Of a stretch of 64,000 nucleotides of DNA, positions 17,791 to 26,765 are shown piece by piece (position 1 is the stretch's first letter; every line of letters starts with the position of its first letter). Both the position numbers and the translations under genes were made by a program. Location of the stretch: contig JAPOWK010000121.1 of NCBI GenBank assembly GCA_026707665.1, positions 1-64,000 of the forward strand. The letters run 5' to 3'. The notes beneath the pieces were generated by a model that did not search any database, was not told the DNA's origin, and saw only the letters and a program-made list of their open reading frames with translations. This DNA comes from Chloroflexota bacterium (lineage in GTDB: Bacteria > Chloroflexota > Anaerolineae > Aggregatilineales > Phototrophicaceae).

Positions 17791-18876
17791 TCAGATATAG
17801 GTACGGCGATGATGATCAAGTTCCCAGCGAATCAAATGATCCCAGGGCTCGTCAATTTCGGCTAGCGACAAGGGGTCGCTCCCCTGCATGGTCAGGTGCG
17901 AACTATGCGGGATCACATGGCTCAATCCCCAACTGAATCCTGAAAGAGGATCAGTATTGCTTGCGTCATCAATCCGCAAGGGTCCAGCGGCTTGCGGCGG
18001 GACGACAAGGGAAGACTTGATCGCAAAATTGATGCCGTCCTGCGCGAACTGAATGGTGTTTTTCTCAGGTCCGCAGCGGTTCACCAAGCCGGCAACGCCA
18101 CCATCGTATTGCCAAACCACGACTTCGTGGCCGCTGTTGGTCACCGGATTAAATGGAGATTTTGTGTAGGGACCGAAGGGCGAATCGGCGGTGGCGACGC
18201 CCCACTTTGACTCCATGTGGTGATAGCCAATGCCTTCGCCCTTGTAATAGAGCCAGAATTTGCCCTCGCGATAGAGTAGCTCGGGATCATGCACTTGCAG
18301 GCTGTCCCAGGCGCCCTTGACTGCCGCCTGTTCAGGAATGCCTCTTTCGTCCACTTCGCCCGAGGGATCGGGTTCAAGGATGGGCGCCGGACTCTTGGTC
18401 CATGGTCCGTGCGGCGAATCAGCGACGGCGATCGCGATGGACTCGGGCGTACAACGGTAGTTGGGATGGAGCGCGACCTGGTAAACAAGATAGTAGCGCC
18501 CGTCGTGCGCCAGGATGCCCGGTGTGAAGACCCCGCGTTCGTCATAAGCGCCCGCGGGACCGCGCTCCACCGCCGGACCCTGCTCGTCCCAATGATGGCC
18601 GTCGGCCGAGGTGGCGTACCAGACATCAGCCAAATCCCAGGGTGTAGCCGGCAAATCCTTGGTCATCCGGTCAAAGCCAACCGGCGGGTGGGCATGGGCG
18701 GCGCGCGTGTACCAGATGTAATAGCGGCCGTCGATGGCAAGGATAGCGCTTGGGTCACGCCGGACGATGCCTTTTTCATAACCCAAGCCCTGTATCTTGC
18801 TGTACTTGAATTTGGCAAACCAGGGATTATCTTTGTCTGGACGCTCAAATCGCTGCATGGCGGCGCTGAGCGGCAT
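17791..18876 (-). CDS. GH117-like glycoside hydrolase, paralog 2
   Basis: The protein has 361 residues and is a tandem paralog of the downstream gene. It begins MPLSAAMQRFERPDKDNPWF, with SxAxxR at residues 4-9, then GLGYEKGIVRRDPSA, YYIWYTRA, a DSPHGPWTKSPAPILEPDP blade, GHEVVVW and GPEKNTIQFA. AAGGA lies seven nt before the ATG at 18876; the upstream ATG at 18900 abuts a hairpin and is less likely. No signal peptide is present, so it is likely cytosolic, acting after import. The two copies may have split specificity (for example linkage or sulfation state); the sequence alone cannot say. Confidence 0.72.
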   Translation of the reverse strand: MPLSAAMQRFERPDKDNPWFAKFKYSKIQGLGYEKGIVRRDPSAILAIDGRYYIWYTRAAHAHPPVGFDRMTKDLPATPWDLADVWYATSADGHHWDEQGPAVERGPAGAYDERGVFTPGILAHDGRYYLVYQVALHPNYRCTPESIAIAVADSPHGPWTKSPAPILEPDPSGEVDERGIPEQAAVKGAWDSLQVHDPELLYREGKFWLYYKGEGIGYHHMESKWGVATADSPFGPYTKSPFNPVTNSGHEVVVWQYDGGVAGLVNRCGPEKNTIQFAQDGINFAIKSSLVVPPQAAGPLRIDDASNTDPLSGFSWGLSHVIPHSSHLTMQGSDPLSLAEIDEPWDHLIRWELDHHRRTYI

Positions 18877-18900
18877 CGTCAAATCCTTCCCGAGCAGCAT

Positions 18901-18926
18901 CGTGGTGTGACCGGCGCCACACCACG
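18901..18926 (-). promoter_or_regulatory. intercistronic hairpin between solute-binding protein and GH117-like gene
   Basis: A perfect 9-bp stem CGTGGTGTG/CACACCACG with an 8-nt loop and no U-run. It sits between the solute-binding protein stop and the GH117-like ribosome-binding site. Such hairpins typically protect the upstream mRNA and lower downstream expression; that function is inferred. Confidence 0.6.
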
Positions 18927-18952
18927 ACTGCGATTTCCTACGAACACGCAGT

Positions 18953-20953
18953 TTACATGTCGTCTTCGAAGTACCACTGCTCCGGCATGAACATTACCCA
19001 TTGCCGATAGCTGAAGCTCCACATGCCGTCGGTATCGTTTGGCGGCGTGTTCTTCAAGTTCTTCTTGAACAGCAAGGGCTGGGGCGGCCGCTGCACCGTG
19101 CCGATCTGATACAAGCCGCGGAAGGTCATGTCATGGAATTGCTTGCCGATTTCCAGATAAGACTCGGAGCCATAGGGCTGCTGCAGCCAAAGCTGGCTGA
19201 GATCCCATAGTTCCTTGATGTCAGCAGGCGGTTCGCTGCCGCGTTCGCCGCCGCTGTTGAGCCAGTCAGTCCATTCCTTGGAGCCGGCGCGCGCGCCCCA
19301 ATGCGGTCTGATGTTGTTGATCGCGCCGGAAAATTCTCCGATGTCGACAATGTCCAATCCCCAGCCCGCGATATCGTGACCGCCAGTGCCGCGCAGTTCA
19401 TTATAGTAGCTGCGTTCGATCAGCTTGAGCTGCGTCTTGACGCCCACGTCGTTCCAGTACGACACGACGAGTTCGGCGATCTGCCCCCAGGCTTCTTCCG
19501 GCACCGCGACTTGCATATTGATAAACAAGGTCTCGCCATCGGAACGAAGGCGGTTGCCATCGCCATCGCGCTGATCCAAGCCCATTTCATCAAGCAGCGC
19601 GTTCGCCTGATCGGGATCATATTCGGCGAAGTAATCCGTCATCCAGGGTTCGTAGAAGCTGGAATCGGGCGTCGGCGCCGATTGAGATGGCGTCGCCAAA
19701 CCGAAGTAAATCAACTCGTTGATCTCACTGCGATTGATCGATAGCGACATCGCCTGACGGAAGCGCACATCATTGAAGATCTCGCGCATCACCGGGTCGG
19801 GATGGGTCAGATTGAACATCATGCTGTATTCGTTGCCGCGATTGTAGGTGACTAGCGCCGTGCGATAGCCGCCCGCCTCTTCATTATCGCGGTAAGTCGG
19901 CACACTCAGCAGCTTGCCCCAGCCGAAGTGGCTGTATTCGCCAGCGATGGCGCGCAGATCTTGAACTTGCAAATCTTCGACCAGGACCCGCCGCAGCGTG
20001 TCGGCATAGGGAAGCTGATTGCCAGCGATATCCACTTTGAAAAAGTAGGGATTGCGCTCAAAGTGCTTGTTGCCGAAGGAGTCTTCACTCGTGTACACAA
20101 AGGTATTCAAAGTCGGGATGCCGACGACGGTGTCGGTGGCGGTGGTGCCGGTATTGGTATTGGGACGGAGCCGCGCGTTCAGCAATTTCGCCCAGTCTTC
20201 AAAGCCCGCTTCCGCCGCCAGATCGTTCGCATTTTCGTTGTAGTCGATGTGGAACTGCTTGAAGTAATGGGCGGCGCGGAAACCTCGATGGCGGGGATTG
20301 CTAGCCATGCGCACGATCATCGACGGATGTGGCTGGGAAAAGGTGTAGCGAAGCGTCGTCTCATCCAGGATTTCCAGCAGCGGTTTCTGGTTGCCGGGGC
20401 GCCATTCGCCCGGAATCCCGCCAGTGACGTCTTCATTCCACAAGACATCTTCAAACCAGAAGCGGAAGTCTTCTGACGTAAAGGGATGCCCGTCCGACCA
20501 CTTGTGCCCTTCGCGCAAATGAATGGTCAGCTGCGTCTGGTCGGCGGAAACTTCGTAGGACTCGGCGATATTGGGGATGATCGTCTGCAAGTCGGTGTCG
20601 ATGGTGAAGAGCTTCTGCATCACCATTTCGGAAACATCCCAGCCGCAGCAGGTTGGGCTAGTGGACGGTCCCGCCAGCTCGCCGCCATAGACGCCGATCG
20701 CGTCCAGAGGCTCGACCACAACCGGTTCAGCAGGCAGGCGCTCTTCCACCGGCGGCAATTCGCCGGCTTCGACGCGCTCGGCCAGCATCGGCGCTTCGCT
20801 ATACATGCCGACGCTGTGACCGGTCGCCGCTTCGTACGCGGCCGGCGATCCGAATTGCTGCGGATAGGTCTTTTCGCTGATCGTTTGACCGAAAGCCGCG
20901 CCTCCCAAAACGAACAACATCAGAAGGGCAAGAGTTAGCAATTTCCTTTTCAT
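18953..20953 (-). CDS. ABC transporter solute-binding protein, family 5 (paralog A)
   Basis: The protein has 666 residues. The signal peptide MKRKLLTLALLMLFVLGGAAFGQ lacks a lipobox cysteine. The mature protein has the family-5 (OppA/DppA-type) core HLREGHKWSDGHPFTSEDF near 170, VRFRQAMSLSINR near 400 and a long C-terminal lobe. It should capture a solute outside the membrane and deliver it to the OppBC-type permease. It carries an unusual SPTCCGWDV segment near 105 that is also present in the upstream paralog. AAAGGAGG lies ahead of the start. It follows a terminator-like hairpin in the minus-strand operon. Family-5 proteins also bind oligosaccharides, and context favours that. Confidence 0.9.
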   Translation of the reverse strand: MKRKLLTLALLMLFVLGGAAFGQTISEKTYPQQFGSPAAYEAATGHSVGMYSEAPMLAERVEAGELPPVEERLPAEPVVVEPLDAIGVYGGELAGPSTSPTCCGWDVSEMVMQKLFTIDTDLQTIIPNIAESYEVSADQTQLTIHLREGHKWSDGHPFTSEDFRFWFEDVLWNEDVTGGIPGEWRPGNQKPLLEILDETTLRYTFSQPHPSMIVRMASNPRHRGFRAAHYFKQFHIDYNENANDLAAEAGFEDWAKLLNARLRPNTNTGTTATDTVVGIPTLNTFVYTSEDSFGNKHFERNPYFFKVDIAGNQLPYADTLRRVLVEDLQVQDLRAIAGEYSHFGWGKLLSVPTYRDNEEAGGYRTALVTYNRGNEYSMMFNLTHPDPVMREIFNDVRFRQAMSLSINRSEINELIYFGLATPSQSAPTPDSSFYEPWMTDYFAEYDPDQANALLDEMGLDQRDGDGNRLRSDGETLFINMQVAVPEEAWGQIAELVVSYWNDVGVKTQLKLIERSYYNELRGTGGHDIAGWGLDIVDIGEFSGAINNIRPHWGARAGSKEWTDWLNSGGERGSEPPADIKELWDLSQLWLQQPYGSESYLEIGKQFHDMTFRGLYQIGTVQRPPQPLLFKKNLKNTPPNDTDGMWSFSYRQWVMFMPEQWYFEDDM

Positions 20954-20974
20954 TCCTGGTTTCCTCCTTTTGCT

Positions 20975-21007
20975 AAATTAAAAGGGACTGGCAACCATTG
21001 CCAGCCC
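20975..21007 (-). terminator. rho-independent terminator/attenuator between the two solute-binding protein genes
   Basis: Read on the minus strand, GGG-CTGGCAA-CCA-TTGCCAG-CCC (one bulged base) is followed by CTTTTAATTT. It lies after the paralog B stop and before paralog A. No strong new promoter is seen after it, so partial readthrough may set the ratio of the two proteins. Confidence 0.7.
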
Positions 21008-21034
21008 CTCGGATTGTAACACAGACGCGGCGCT

Positions 21035-23032
21035 TTAGCCGTCGCCCTCAAAGTACCACTGTTCGGGCATGAACATGACCCATTGACGATAGGTCCAGCT
21101 CCACTGCCCGGTAGTGTCGTTTGGCGGCGTATTCCTCAAGTTCGTCTTGAAGAGCAGCGGCTGTGGCGGACGCTGAATCGTGCCGATTTGATAAAGCCCG
21201 CCCATGGACAAGCGATAGAATTCCTTGCCCAATTCTAGCCATTCATCGGAGCCGTAGCTCGCCTCAAGGAAGGCTTCGCCAGCCGCCCACAAGTCTTTGA
21301 TCTCTTGCGGCGGTTCTTCTCCGTCTTCGCCGTCACTTTGCATCCATTGACGCCAGAGATGCCCGGAAGCGCGCGCGCCCCAGTGTGGCCGCATATTCGC
21401 CAAGCCATTGGCGACTTCGCCAATATCCAGCATATCGGTGCCCCAAGCCGCCATGTCAACCTGATTGCCATCGCGCAATTCGCGATACAAGCCGATTTCG
21501 ATGAGCTTATAGCTGGTCTTGACCCCGACATCGTTCCAATAGGAGGTGATCAATTCGCCGATTTGGCGCCACGAGTCCTCCGGTACCGAAACCTGGAAGT
21601 TGATGAATAGGGTTTCGCCATCGGGCCGCTGCCGGAAGCCATCGCCATCGCGCTGGTCGAGTCCCATTTCGTCAAGCAGTTGGTTGGCGAGATCGGGATC
21701 GTATTGCGCGTAGTGACCAGGCATCCAATCTTCGAAGAAAAGCGACGAAGGCACAGGCGAGTTCGCCGATGGATTCGCCAAGCCGAAGTAGACCAGTTCG
21801 TTGATCTCGTCGCGATTGATCGCCACGGACATGGCTTGACGGAAGCGGATATCCCAGAATATCTCGCGCAGCTCCAGGTTTGGTGTGGTGAAGTTGAACA
21901 TGATCGAGTATTCGTTGCCGCGGCTGTATTCGGCCAAGGCCGTGCGGTATCCGCCGGCTTCTTCGTTTTCGCGATAGGTCGGGAAGCTCAAAAGCGTGCC
22001 CCAGCCATAGTGGCTATATTCGCCGGCGATGCCTTTTAGATCTTGCACCTGCAGATCCTCGACCAGAATCCGACGCAAGGTATCGGTGTAAGGTAGCTGA
22101 TTGCCGGCGGTATCCACTTTGAAGAAGTAGGGATTGCGTTCGTAGTGCTTGTTGCCAAAAGTATCCTCGCTGGCGAAGACAAATGTGTTCAGCGTCGGCG
22201 CATAGGGATCGGTCTCCGAGCCAAGGTTCCAGGTGAAGGTGTAGGGGGTCATCTTGGCGTTGAACATCTGGACCCAGTCTTCAAAGCCGTTCTCCTCGGC
22301 GAGCGCGTTGGCGTCTTCGTTGTAGTCAATATGGAACTGTTTGAAGTAATGCGCCGGGCGGAAGCCACGCCGTCCCACCTCGCTGCCAACAGCGATGAGC
22401 AAAGTTGGACGCGCTTCGGCATAAGTCATGCGGATGGTTGTTTCATCCAGAATGTCGATCTGCGGCAATTCGCCCTTCAGCACCCAGGGACCGCCAGGCG
22501 AAGGCGTCAAGTCGGTATTGCCCAGAATATCCTCAAAGAAGAAGCGGAAATCCTCGGTGGTGAAGGGATGGCCGTCCGACCACTTGTGCCCTTCGCGCAG
22601 ATGGAAAGTGAAAGTCGTTTGATCGTCCGATACCTCGTAAACCCGGGCGATATTGGGGATGATGGAGGTCAGATCGGTGTCGATGGTGAGCAGTTTCTGC
22701 AAGCGCATTTCCAGCACGTCCCAGCCGCAGCAGGTCGGATTGGTCGTGGGACCAGCCAATTCGCCGCCGTATTCCCCGATTGCCTCAAGCGGCTGCACGA
22801 CAACAGGCTGTGCCGGCAGACGCTCTTCAACCGGCGGCAATTCGCCAGCGGCGACTCGGTCAGCCAGCATTGGCGCCTCGCCCCACATATCAATGGAATT
22901 GCCGGTGGCGGCGGCATAGGCGTCCAGGTCCGCGTATTGGAATGGATAGACCAGCATTTCATCCGCCAGATTTGCGGCTGACGGAATCAATAGGGTCGCG
23001 AGCAAAAACAGAGTAAAGATGGTTCGCTTCAT
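21035..23032 (-). CDS. ABC transporter solute-binding protein, family 5 (paralog B)
   Basis: The protein has 665 residues and a signal peptide MKRTIFTLFLLATLLIPSAANLA, again without a lipobox Cys. It is clearly homologous along its whole length to the next gene (PVVVQPLEAIGEYGGELAGP, NPTCCGWDV, HLREGHKWSDGHPFT, FRQAMSVAINRDEINELVYFG, PPQPLLFKTNLRNTPPNDT). The start at 23032 is chosen for the signal peptide and an AAAGGAA upstream; the longer frame to 23140 is unsupported. Two binding proteins for one ATPase/permease set suggest related ligands, such as differently sulfated or sized oligomers (inference). Confidence 0.9.
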   Translation of the reverse strand: MKRTIFTLFLLATLLIPSAANLADEMLVYPFQYADLDAYAAATGNSIDMWGEAPMLADRVAAGELPPVEERLPAQPVVVQPLEAIGEYGGELAGPTTNPTCCGWDVLEMRLQKLLTIDTDLTSIIPNIARVYEVSDDQTTFTFHLREGHKWSDGHPFTTEDFRFFFEDILGNTDLTPSPGGPWVLKGELPQIDILDETTIRMTYAEARPTLLIAVGSEVGRRGFRPAHYFKQFHIDYNEDANALAEENGFEDWVQMFNAKMTPYTFTWNLGSETDPYAPTLNTFVFASEDTFGNKHYERNPYFFKVDTAGNQLPYTDTLRRILVEDLQVQDLKGIAGEYSHYGWGTLLSFPTYRENEEAGGYRTALAEYSRGNEYSIMFNFTTPNLELREIFWDIRFRQAMSVAINRDEINELVYFGLANPSANSPVPSSLFFEDWMPGHYAQYDPDLANQLLDEMGLDQRDGDGFRQRPDGETLFINFQVSVPEDSWRQIGELITSYWNDVGVKTSYKLIEIGLYRELRDGNQVDMAAWGTDMLDIGEVANGLANMRPHWGARASGHLWRQWMQSDGEDGEEPPQEIKDLWAAGEAFLEASYGSDEWLELGKEFYRLSMGGLYQIGTIQRPPQPLLFKTNLRNTPPNDTTGQWSWTYRQWVMFMPEQWYFEGDG

Positions 23033-23186
23033 GATTGTGTTCCTTTCCAGAACTTTGTACGTTTCAAGGCTTGTCGGGTTTATACTCAATGCCAAATCGT
23101 CTCCTTTCGACCAAACGCAATCAAATAGATTTCTTCGCATACACTATAGCGCATCGCTAACATACGCCAAAAGCAGTAAGCCACAA

Positions 23187-24275
23187 TCAATCAACCGCAT
23201 GCTCTCGCAAGCGTTCCCAGTCGAATTGAACGCCATGACCCGGCGCATCCGATGCCGTCATGATGCCGTCTCTAAGTTTCGGCGGGTTCGTGATAAAGCG
23301 CTCCAGGCCGAAACTGTGTACCTCAAGGAATGAAGCATTTGGAATCGCCGCCAACAGGTGCAGGTGCAACTCATGTACTCCGTGCGAGGTCACCGGCAAG
23401 TTGTGCGCATGAGCAAGTTTCGCGACCCGCATCCAGTTCGTGATGCCGCCTATATTGGAGACGTCCGGTTCCGGGAACGCGATCTTCGCGTCTTCAATCG
23501 TGTGTCGAAACTCATAGATAGTATGCAAGTTTTCGCCAGCCGCGATCGGCAAGCCGCCCTCGGTCGCGATCCGCGCCATGCCCTTGTAATCGTCCGGTAT
23601 GGTCGGCTCTTCGAACCAATAAATGTCAAAATCGCGGAATTTGCGCGCGGCGCTGATGGCCTGGTCAACGCTGTAGCGCATGTTGGCATCCACCATCAAG
23701 GGCATATCGGGTCCAATGCAATGGCGCACGGCGCGCAGGCGCTCAACATCTTCCGAGAGATTGGCGCGCCCGATCTTGATCTTGATGGCGCGGAAGCCCT
23801 TCTGCAAATTGCAGCGTGTTTGCTCCACCAGTTCCGCAGGCCCTAATTGCAGGTCGATTCCGCCGGCGTAAGCCCGCACCTCGGGCGAATAACCGCCGAG
23901 CAGCTTCCACAGCGGCAGATTCTCTCGTTTACTCGCCAAGTCCCAAAGCGCGATATCGACCGCGGACATGGCGAAGGAGACCAATCCCCCTCGACCAATA
24001 TAATGCAGGCGCCACCACATGCGGTCCCAGTTCGCTTCTATCCGATTCGCATCGGCGCCGAGAAGCATGGGCCTCAAGTCATTGTCGATGAGCGACCGGA
24101 TGGCGGAACCGCCGCAGCCAATCGTGTAGGTATAACCGTAGCCGGCTAATCCGCAATCGGATTGCAGCTTGACGAGGACAACCTCAAAGTGGGTCATGAC
24201 GCCATGCGACGCATCGCTCATGGGATGAGTCAGCGGGAGCAGGAAATGTTTGGTCTCTACGCTCTCGATAATCAA
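23187..24275 (-). CDS. enolase-superfamily acid-sugar dehydratase/cycloisomerase (mandelate racemase subgroup)
   Basis: The protein has 362 residues. The capping domain (1-125) is followed by the barrel with KIKIG (KxK catalytic lysines), VDANMRY, FEEPTIPDD and AGENLHT (three metal carboxylates), then PDVSNIGGI and SHGVHELH (Asp-His dyad). These place it in the mandelate racemase subgroup, whose members abstract an alpha proton from a sugar-acid carboxylate. Candidate reactions are galactonate-type dehydration or 3,6-anhydrogalactonate cycloisomerisation. The latter would fit GH117 neighbours but is not proven. The start is set at TTG 24275 (AAGGGTGAAG upstream); the first ATG options at 24326 or 24359 add unconserved residues. 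It is divergent from the permease operon across an operator. Confidence 0.8.
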   Translation of the reverse strand: MIIESVETKHFLLPLTHPMSDASHGVMTHFEVVLVKLQSDCGLAGYGYTYTIGCGGSAIRSLIDNDLRPMLLGADANRIEANWDRMWWRLHYIGRGGLVSFAMSAVDIALWDLASKRENLPLWKLLGGYSPEVRAYAGGIDLQLGPAELVEQTRCNLQKGFRAIKIKIGRANLSEDVERLRAVRHCIGPDMPLMVDANMRYSVDQAISAARKFRDFDIYWFEEPTIPDDYKGMARIATEGGLPIAAGENLHTIYEFRHTIEDAKIAFPEPDVSNIGGITNWMRVAKLAHAHNLPVTSHGVHELHLHLLAAIPNASFLEVHSFGLERFITNPPKLRDGIMTASDAPGHGVQFDWERLREHAVD

Positions 24276-24401
24276 GTCTTCACCCTTGGCCGCTGCTGCG
24301 CACTGAACAGATTGGCTGGAAATCATCACCACGGGAAACGCTGGCCCCGGCATTGGCAAACTGCGCCCGATGATATCCCATTCGACTGTGATTTACAAAA
24401 G

Positions 24402-24407
24402 ATTGTA
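24402..24407 (-). promoter_or_regulatory. possible -10 element for the enolase/solute-binding protein operon
   Basis: TACAAT on the minus strand, with a poor TAGATT 17 bp upstream across the operator at 24416-24427. If real, the palindrome would control both divergent operons. This is weak evidence. Confidence 0.3.
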
Positions 24408-24415
24408 CAGTGTAT

Positions 24416-24427
24416 ATTGTTGACAAT
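24416..24427. promoter_or_regulatory. palindromic operator ATTGT-TG-ACAAT (site 2), overlapping the -35 box
   Basis: A perfect 5+2+5 palindrome that contains the TTGACA -35 hexamer of the permease promoter (24420-24425). It has the same half-sites as at 10631 and 30736. It sits in the divergent region between the enolase-family gene and oppB. Confidence 0.7.
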
Positions 24428-24448
24428 CTATGGTGACACGGCTAGAAT
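24420..24448 (+). promoter_or_regulatory. near-consensus sigma70 promoter of the permease/GntR operon
   Basis: TTGACA at 24420-24425 and TAGAAT at 24443-24448 have 17-bp spacing, 68 nt upstream of the oppB start. The predicted transcription start is near 24455. Confidence 0.8.
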
Positions 24449-24515
24449 CTGCGAAACTTTCCGTTGTCTTGGGGTAAAATAGCCTTGCGCGGCGAACACG
24501 GCGAAAAATGAGCTG

Positions 24516-25511
24516 ATGAGAAACTACGTCTTTCAGCGCCTGATTTACATGATTTTCCTTCTGTGGCTGGTTTCGATCGTCACCTTCGTCGTCATTCAGT
24601 TGCCGCCGGGCGATTATCTTTCCACTTATATCAGCCGGCTTGAACAGGCGGGCCAAGACCTGACCGACGAAGAAGTCGAGAATCTGCGCCGGCAATACGG
24701 ATTGGACCTGCCGCTGTTCCTGCGTTACTTCAAATGGTTCGGGCAGGTATTGCAGGGCGAGTTCGGCTTTTCTTTTGATTGGCAGCAGCCGGTCAAAGAT
24801 ATCATCGGGGAGCGGCTGGCGCTGACCTTCACCATCGCTATTCTCAGCGCCATCTTCACCTTCGCGGTCGCTATACCCATCGGCATTTATTCCGCTACGC
24901 ATCAGTATTCCCTCGGCGATTATATCGTCTCCATAATCGGCTTCATTGGGCTGGCGATACCCAATTTCATGCTGGCGCTCATCATGCTTTACGTTGCCTG
25001 GAAGAGTTACGAACTTAATTTAACGGGCTTGTTTTCGCCCGAGTACGTGTCCGCGCCCTGGAGCTGGGCCAAGCTCGGCGATTTGCTTTTGCATTTGCCG
25101 ATTCCAATCATCGTGGTCGGTACCGCAGGCACCGCGGGGATGATTCGCGTACTGCGCGGCACCTTGCTCGATGAGCTCAACAAACAGTATGTGATTACAG
25201 CGCGCAGCAAGGGCGTCGGAGAAGTGAAGCTGCTTTTCAAGTACCCGGTCCGGGTCGCGCTCAACCCGATCGTCAGCGGCTTGGCTTGGCTCTTTCCTTC
25301 GCTGATTTCCGGCGGCACGATAACCGCGATCGTGCTGGGCTTGCCCACCGCCGGTCCGATGCTATATCGCGCGCTAATTACGCAAGATACCTTCTTGACG
25401 GCAACACTCTTGATGTTTGTGACAATTTTGACCGTGATCGGAACGACCGTCTCCGATATTTTGCTAGTCGTAGTGGATCCGCGCATTCGCATGGAGCGAG
25501 CGGCCAACTGA
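24516..25511 (+). CDS. oppB: ABC transporter permease, OppB/DppB type
   Basis: The protein has 331 residues. The N-terminal helix YVFQRLIYMIFLLWLVSIVTFVVIQ, then an extracytoplasmic loop with a GLD.P...RY.KW pattern, and five further helices are typical of this permease. The cytoplasmic EAA loop ITARSKGVGEVKLLFKYPVRVALNP contacts the ATPases. The end VSDILLVVVDPRIRM is characteristic. It forms the translocation pore with the next gene product and is powered by the ATPases at 10676-12740. Its promoter overlaps the shared palindromic operator. Confidence 0.93.
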   Translation: MRNYVFQRLIYMIFLLWLVSIVTFVVIQLPPGDYLSTYISRLEQAGQDLTDEEVENLRRQYGLDLPLFLRYFKWFGQVLQGEFGFSFDWQQPVKDIIGERLALTFTIAILSAIFTFAVAIPIGIYSATHQYSLGDYIVSIIGFIGLAIPNFMLALIMLYVAWKSYELNLTGLFSPEYVSAPWSWAKLGDLLLHLPIPIIVVGTAGTAGMIRVLRGTLLDELNKQYVITARSKGVGEVKLLFKYPVRVALNPIVSGLAWLFPSLISGGTITAIVLGLPTAGPMLYRALITQDTFLTATLLMFVTILTVIGTTVSDILLVVVDPRIRMERAAN

Positions 25512-25520
25512 TTGAAAGTG

Positions 25521-26669
25521 ATGATGCTGCGCCGTTTCGGCTTGGGCCGAACCAAAACACCCAAGGTAGTCGCACAATTTGACGAGAGCTATTATCTGGC
25601 GTCGCAGTGGCAGCTGATCTGGCGCAAGTTCAAGCGGCATCGCCTGGCGATGATATCGGCGCTGGTGATCATCCTCCTCTACTCGCTAGCAGTTTTCCCT
25701 GAGTTTTATTCCGTCAACGATCATCACAAGCGTCACGTCAAATACGCCAAAGCTCCGCCACATACGGTGCGCTTCGTCGACGATGAGGGCAATTTTCATC
25801 TGAATCCTTTCATCTATGACATCGTGCAAAAGCTGGATATGGACACGCTGAAGCGGAACTATACGGAAGACAGGACGAAGCGTTATCCCATTCGTTTCTT
25901 CGTCGAAGGCGAATCTTACCGGCTGCTGGGTTTGATTGACACCAGGATTCATCTGATGGGCGTGGATGAGCCGGCTGTCTTCTTCCCCTTCGGCACCGAT
26001 GAATTGGGGCGCGACCTGTTTTCGCGCACCATGCACGCGGCGCGGATTTCGCTTTCCATTGGCTTCCTCGGCATGGTCACCAGCTTTGTGCTCGGCTGTC
26101 TGATCGGGGGCGTGTCCGGCTATTTCGGCGGGTCGGTCGATATCGTCGTGCAGCGCGTCATCGAGTTTCTCGTGTCCATCCCCCATATCCCGCTGATCAT
26201 GGCTCTGTCCGCGGCCTTCCCGCCGGAGTGGAGTTCCACGCAAGTCTATTTTGGCATTACTGTCGTGCTGGCCATTGTGAGTTGGCCGCCGCTGGCGCGC
26301 GCCGTGCGCGGCAAGCTGCTGGAATTGCGCGAAGCCGACTTTGTGATGGCGGCGCGGATTTCCAATATGGGCGACATGGAGATCATCGTTAAGCATCTAT
26401 TGCCCTCCTTCGCCAGCTTCCTGATCGTGGTGCTCAGCCTGGCTGTGCCCGGCATGATTCTGGCGGAAACGGCATTGAGCTTCTTGCAAATCGGCATTCG
26501 ACCGCCGGCGGTTAGTTGGGGCGTATTGCTGCAGGACGCCCAGAATATTCGCAGTTTAAGCCAAAGCCCGTGGCTGCTGATTCCGGGTCTGTTTGTCATC
26601 GCTACCGTCCTTGCCTTTAATTTTCTCGGAGACGGCTTGCGTGATGCCGCTGATCCATACAAGCAATAA
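25521..26669 (+). CDS. oppC: ABC transporter permease, OppC/DppC type
   Basis: The protein has 382 residues. A cytosolic lead with WRKFKRHRLAMISALVIILLYSLAVF is the usual OppC first helix. A long external insertion (about residues 60-160) precedes PFGTDELGRDLFSRTMHAARISL, the family hallmark. The EAA loop MAARISNMGDMEIIVKHLLPSF and the terminal NFLGDGLRDAADPYKQ are also typical. The gene follows oppB closely. The first candidate start is TTG 25512; ATG 25521 or 25524 would remove three or four residues. Confidence 0.92.
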   Translation: MMLRRFGLGRTKTPKVVAQFDESYYLASQWQLIWRKFKRHRLAMISALVIILLYSLAVFPEFYSVNDHHKRHVKYAKAPPHTVRFVDDEGNFHLNPFIYDIVQKLDMDTLKRNYTEDRTKRYPIRFFVEGESYRLLGLIDTRIHLMGVDEPAVFFPFGTDELGRDLFSRTMHAARISLSIGFLGMVTSFVLGCLIGGVSGYFGGSVDIVVQRVIEFLVSIPHIPLIMALSAAFPPEWSSTQVYFGITVVLAIVSWPPLARAVRGKLLELREADFVMAARISNMGDMEIIVKHLLPSFASFLIVVLSLAVPGMILAETALSFLQIGIRPPAVSWGVLLQDAQNIRSLSQSPWLLIPGLFVIATVLAFNFLGDGLRDAADPYKQ

Positions 26670-26765
26670 GCCCCCAAGGGTGAATCAAGTGAACGAGTCG
26701 CTTAAAATTCCTGGCATTCAGTCGACGAATTCTGGCGGGATGCCCACTTGAGCGGAAGACAACCG

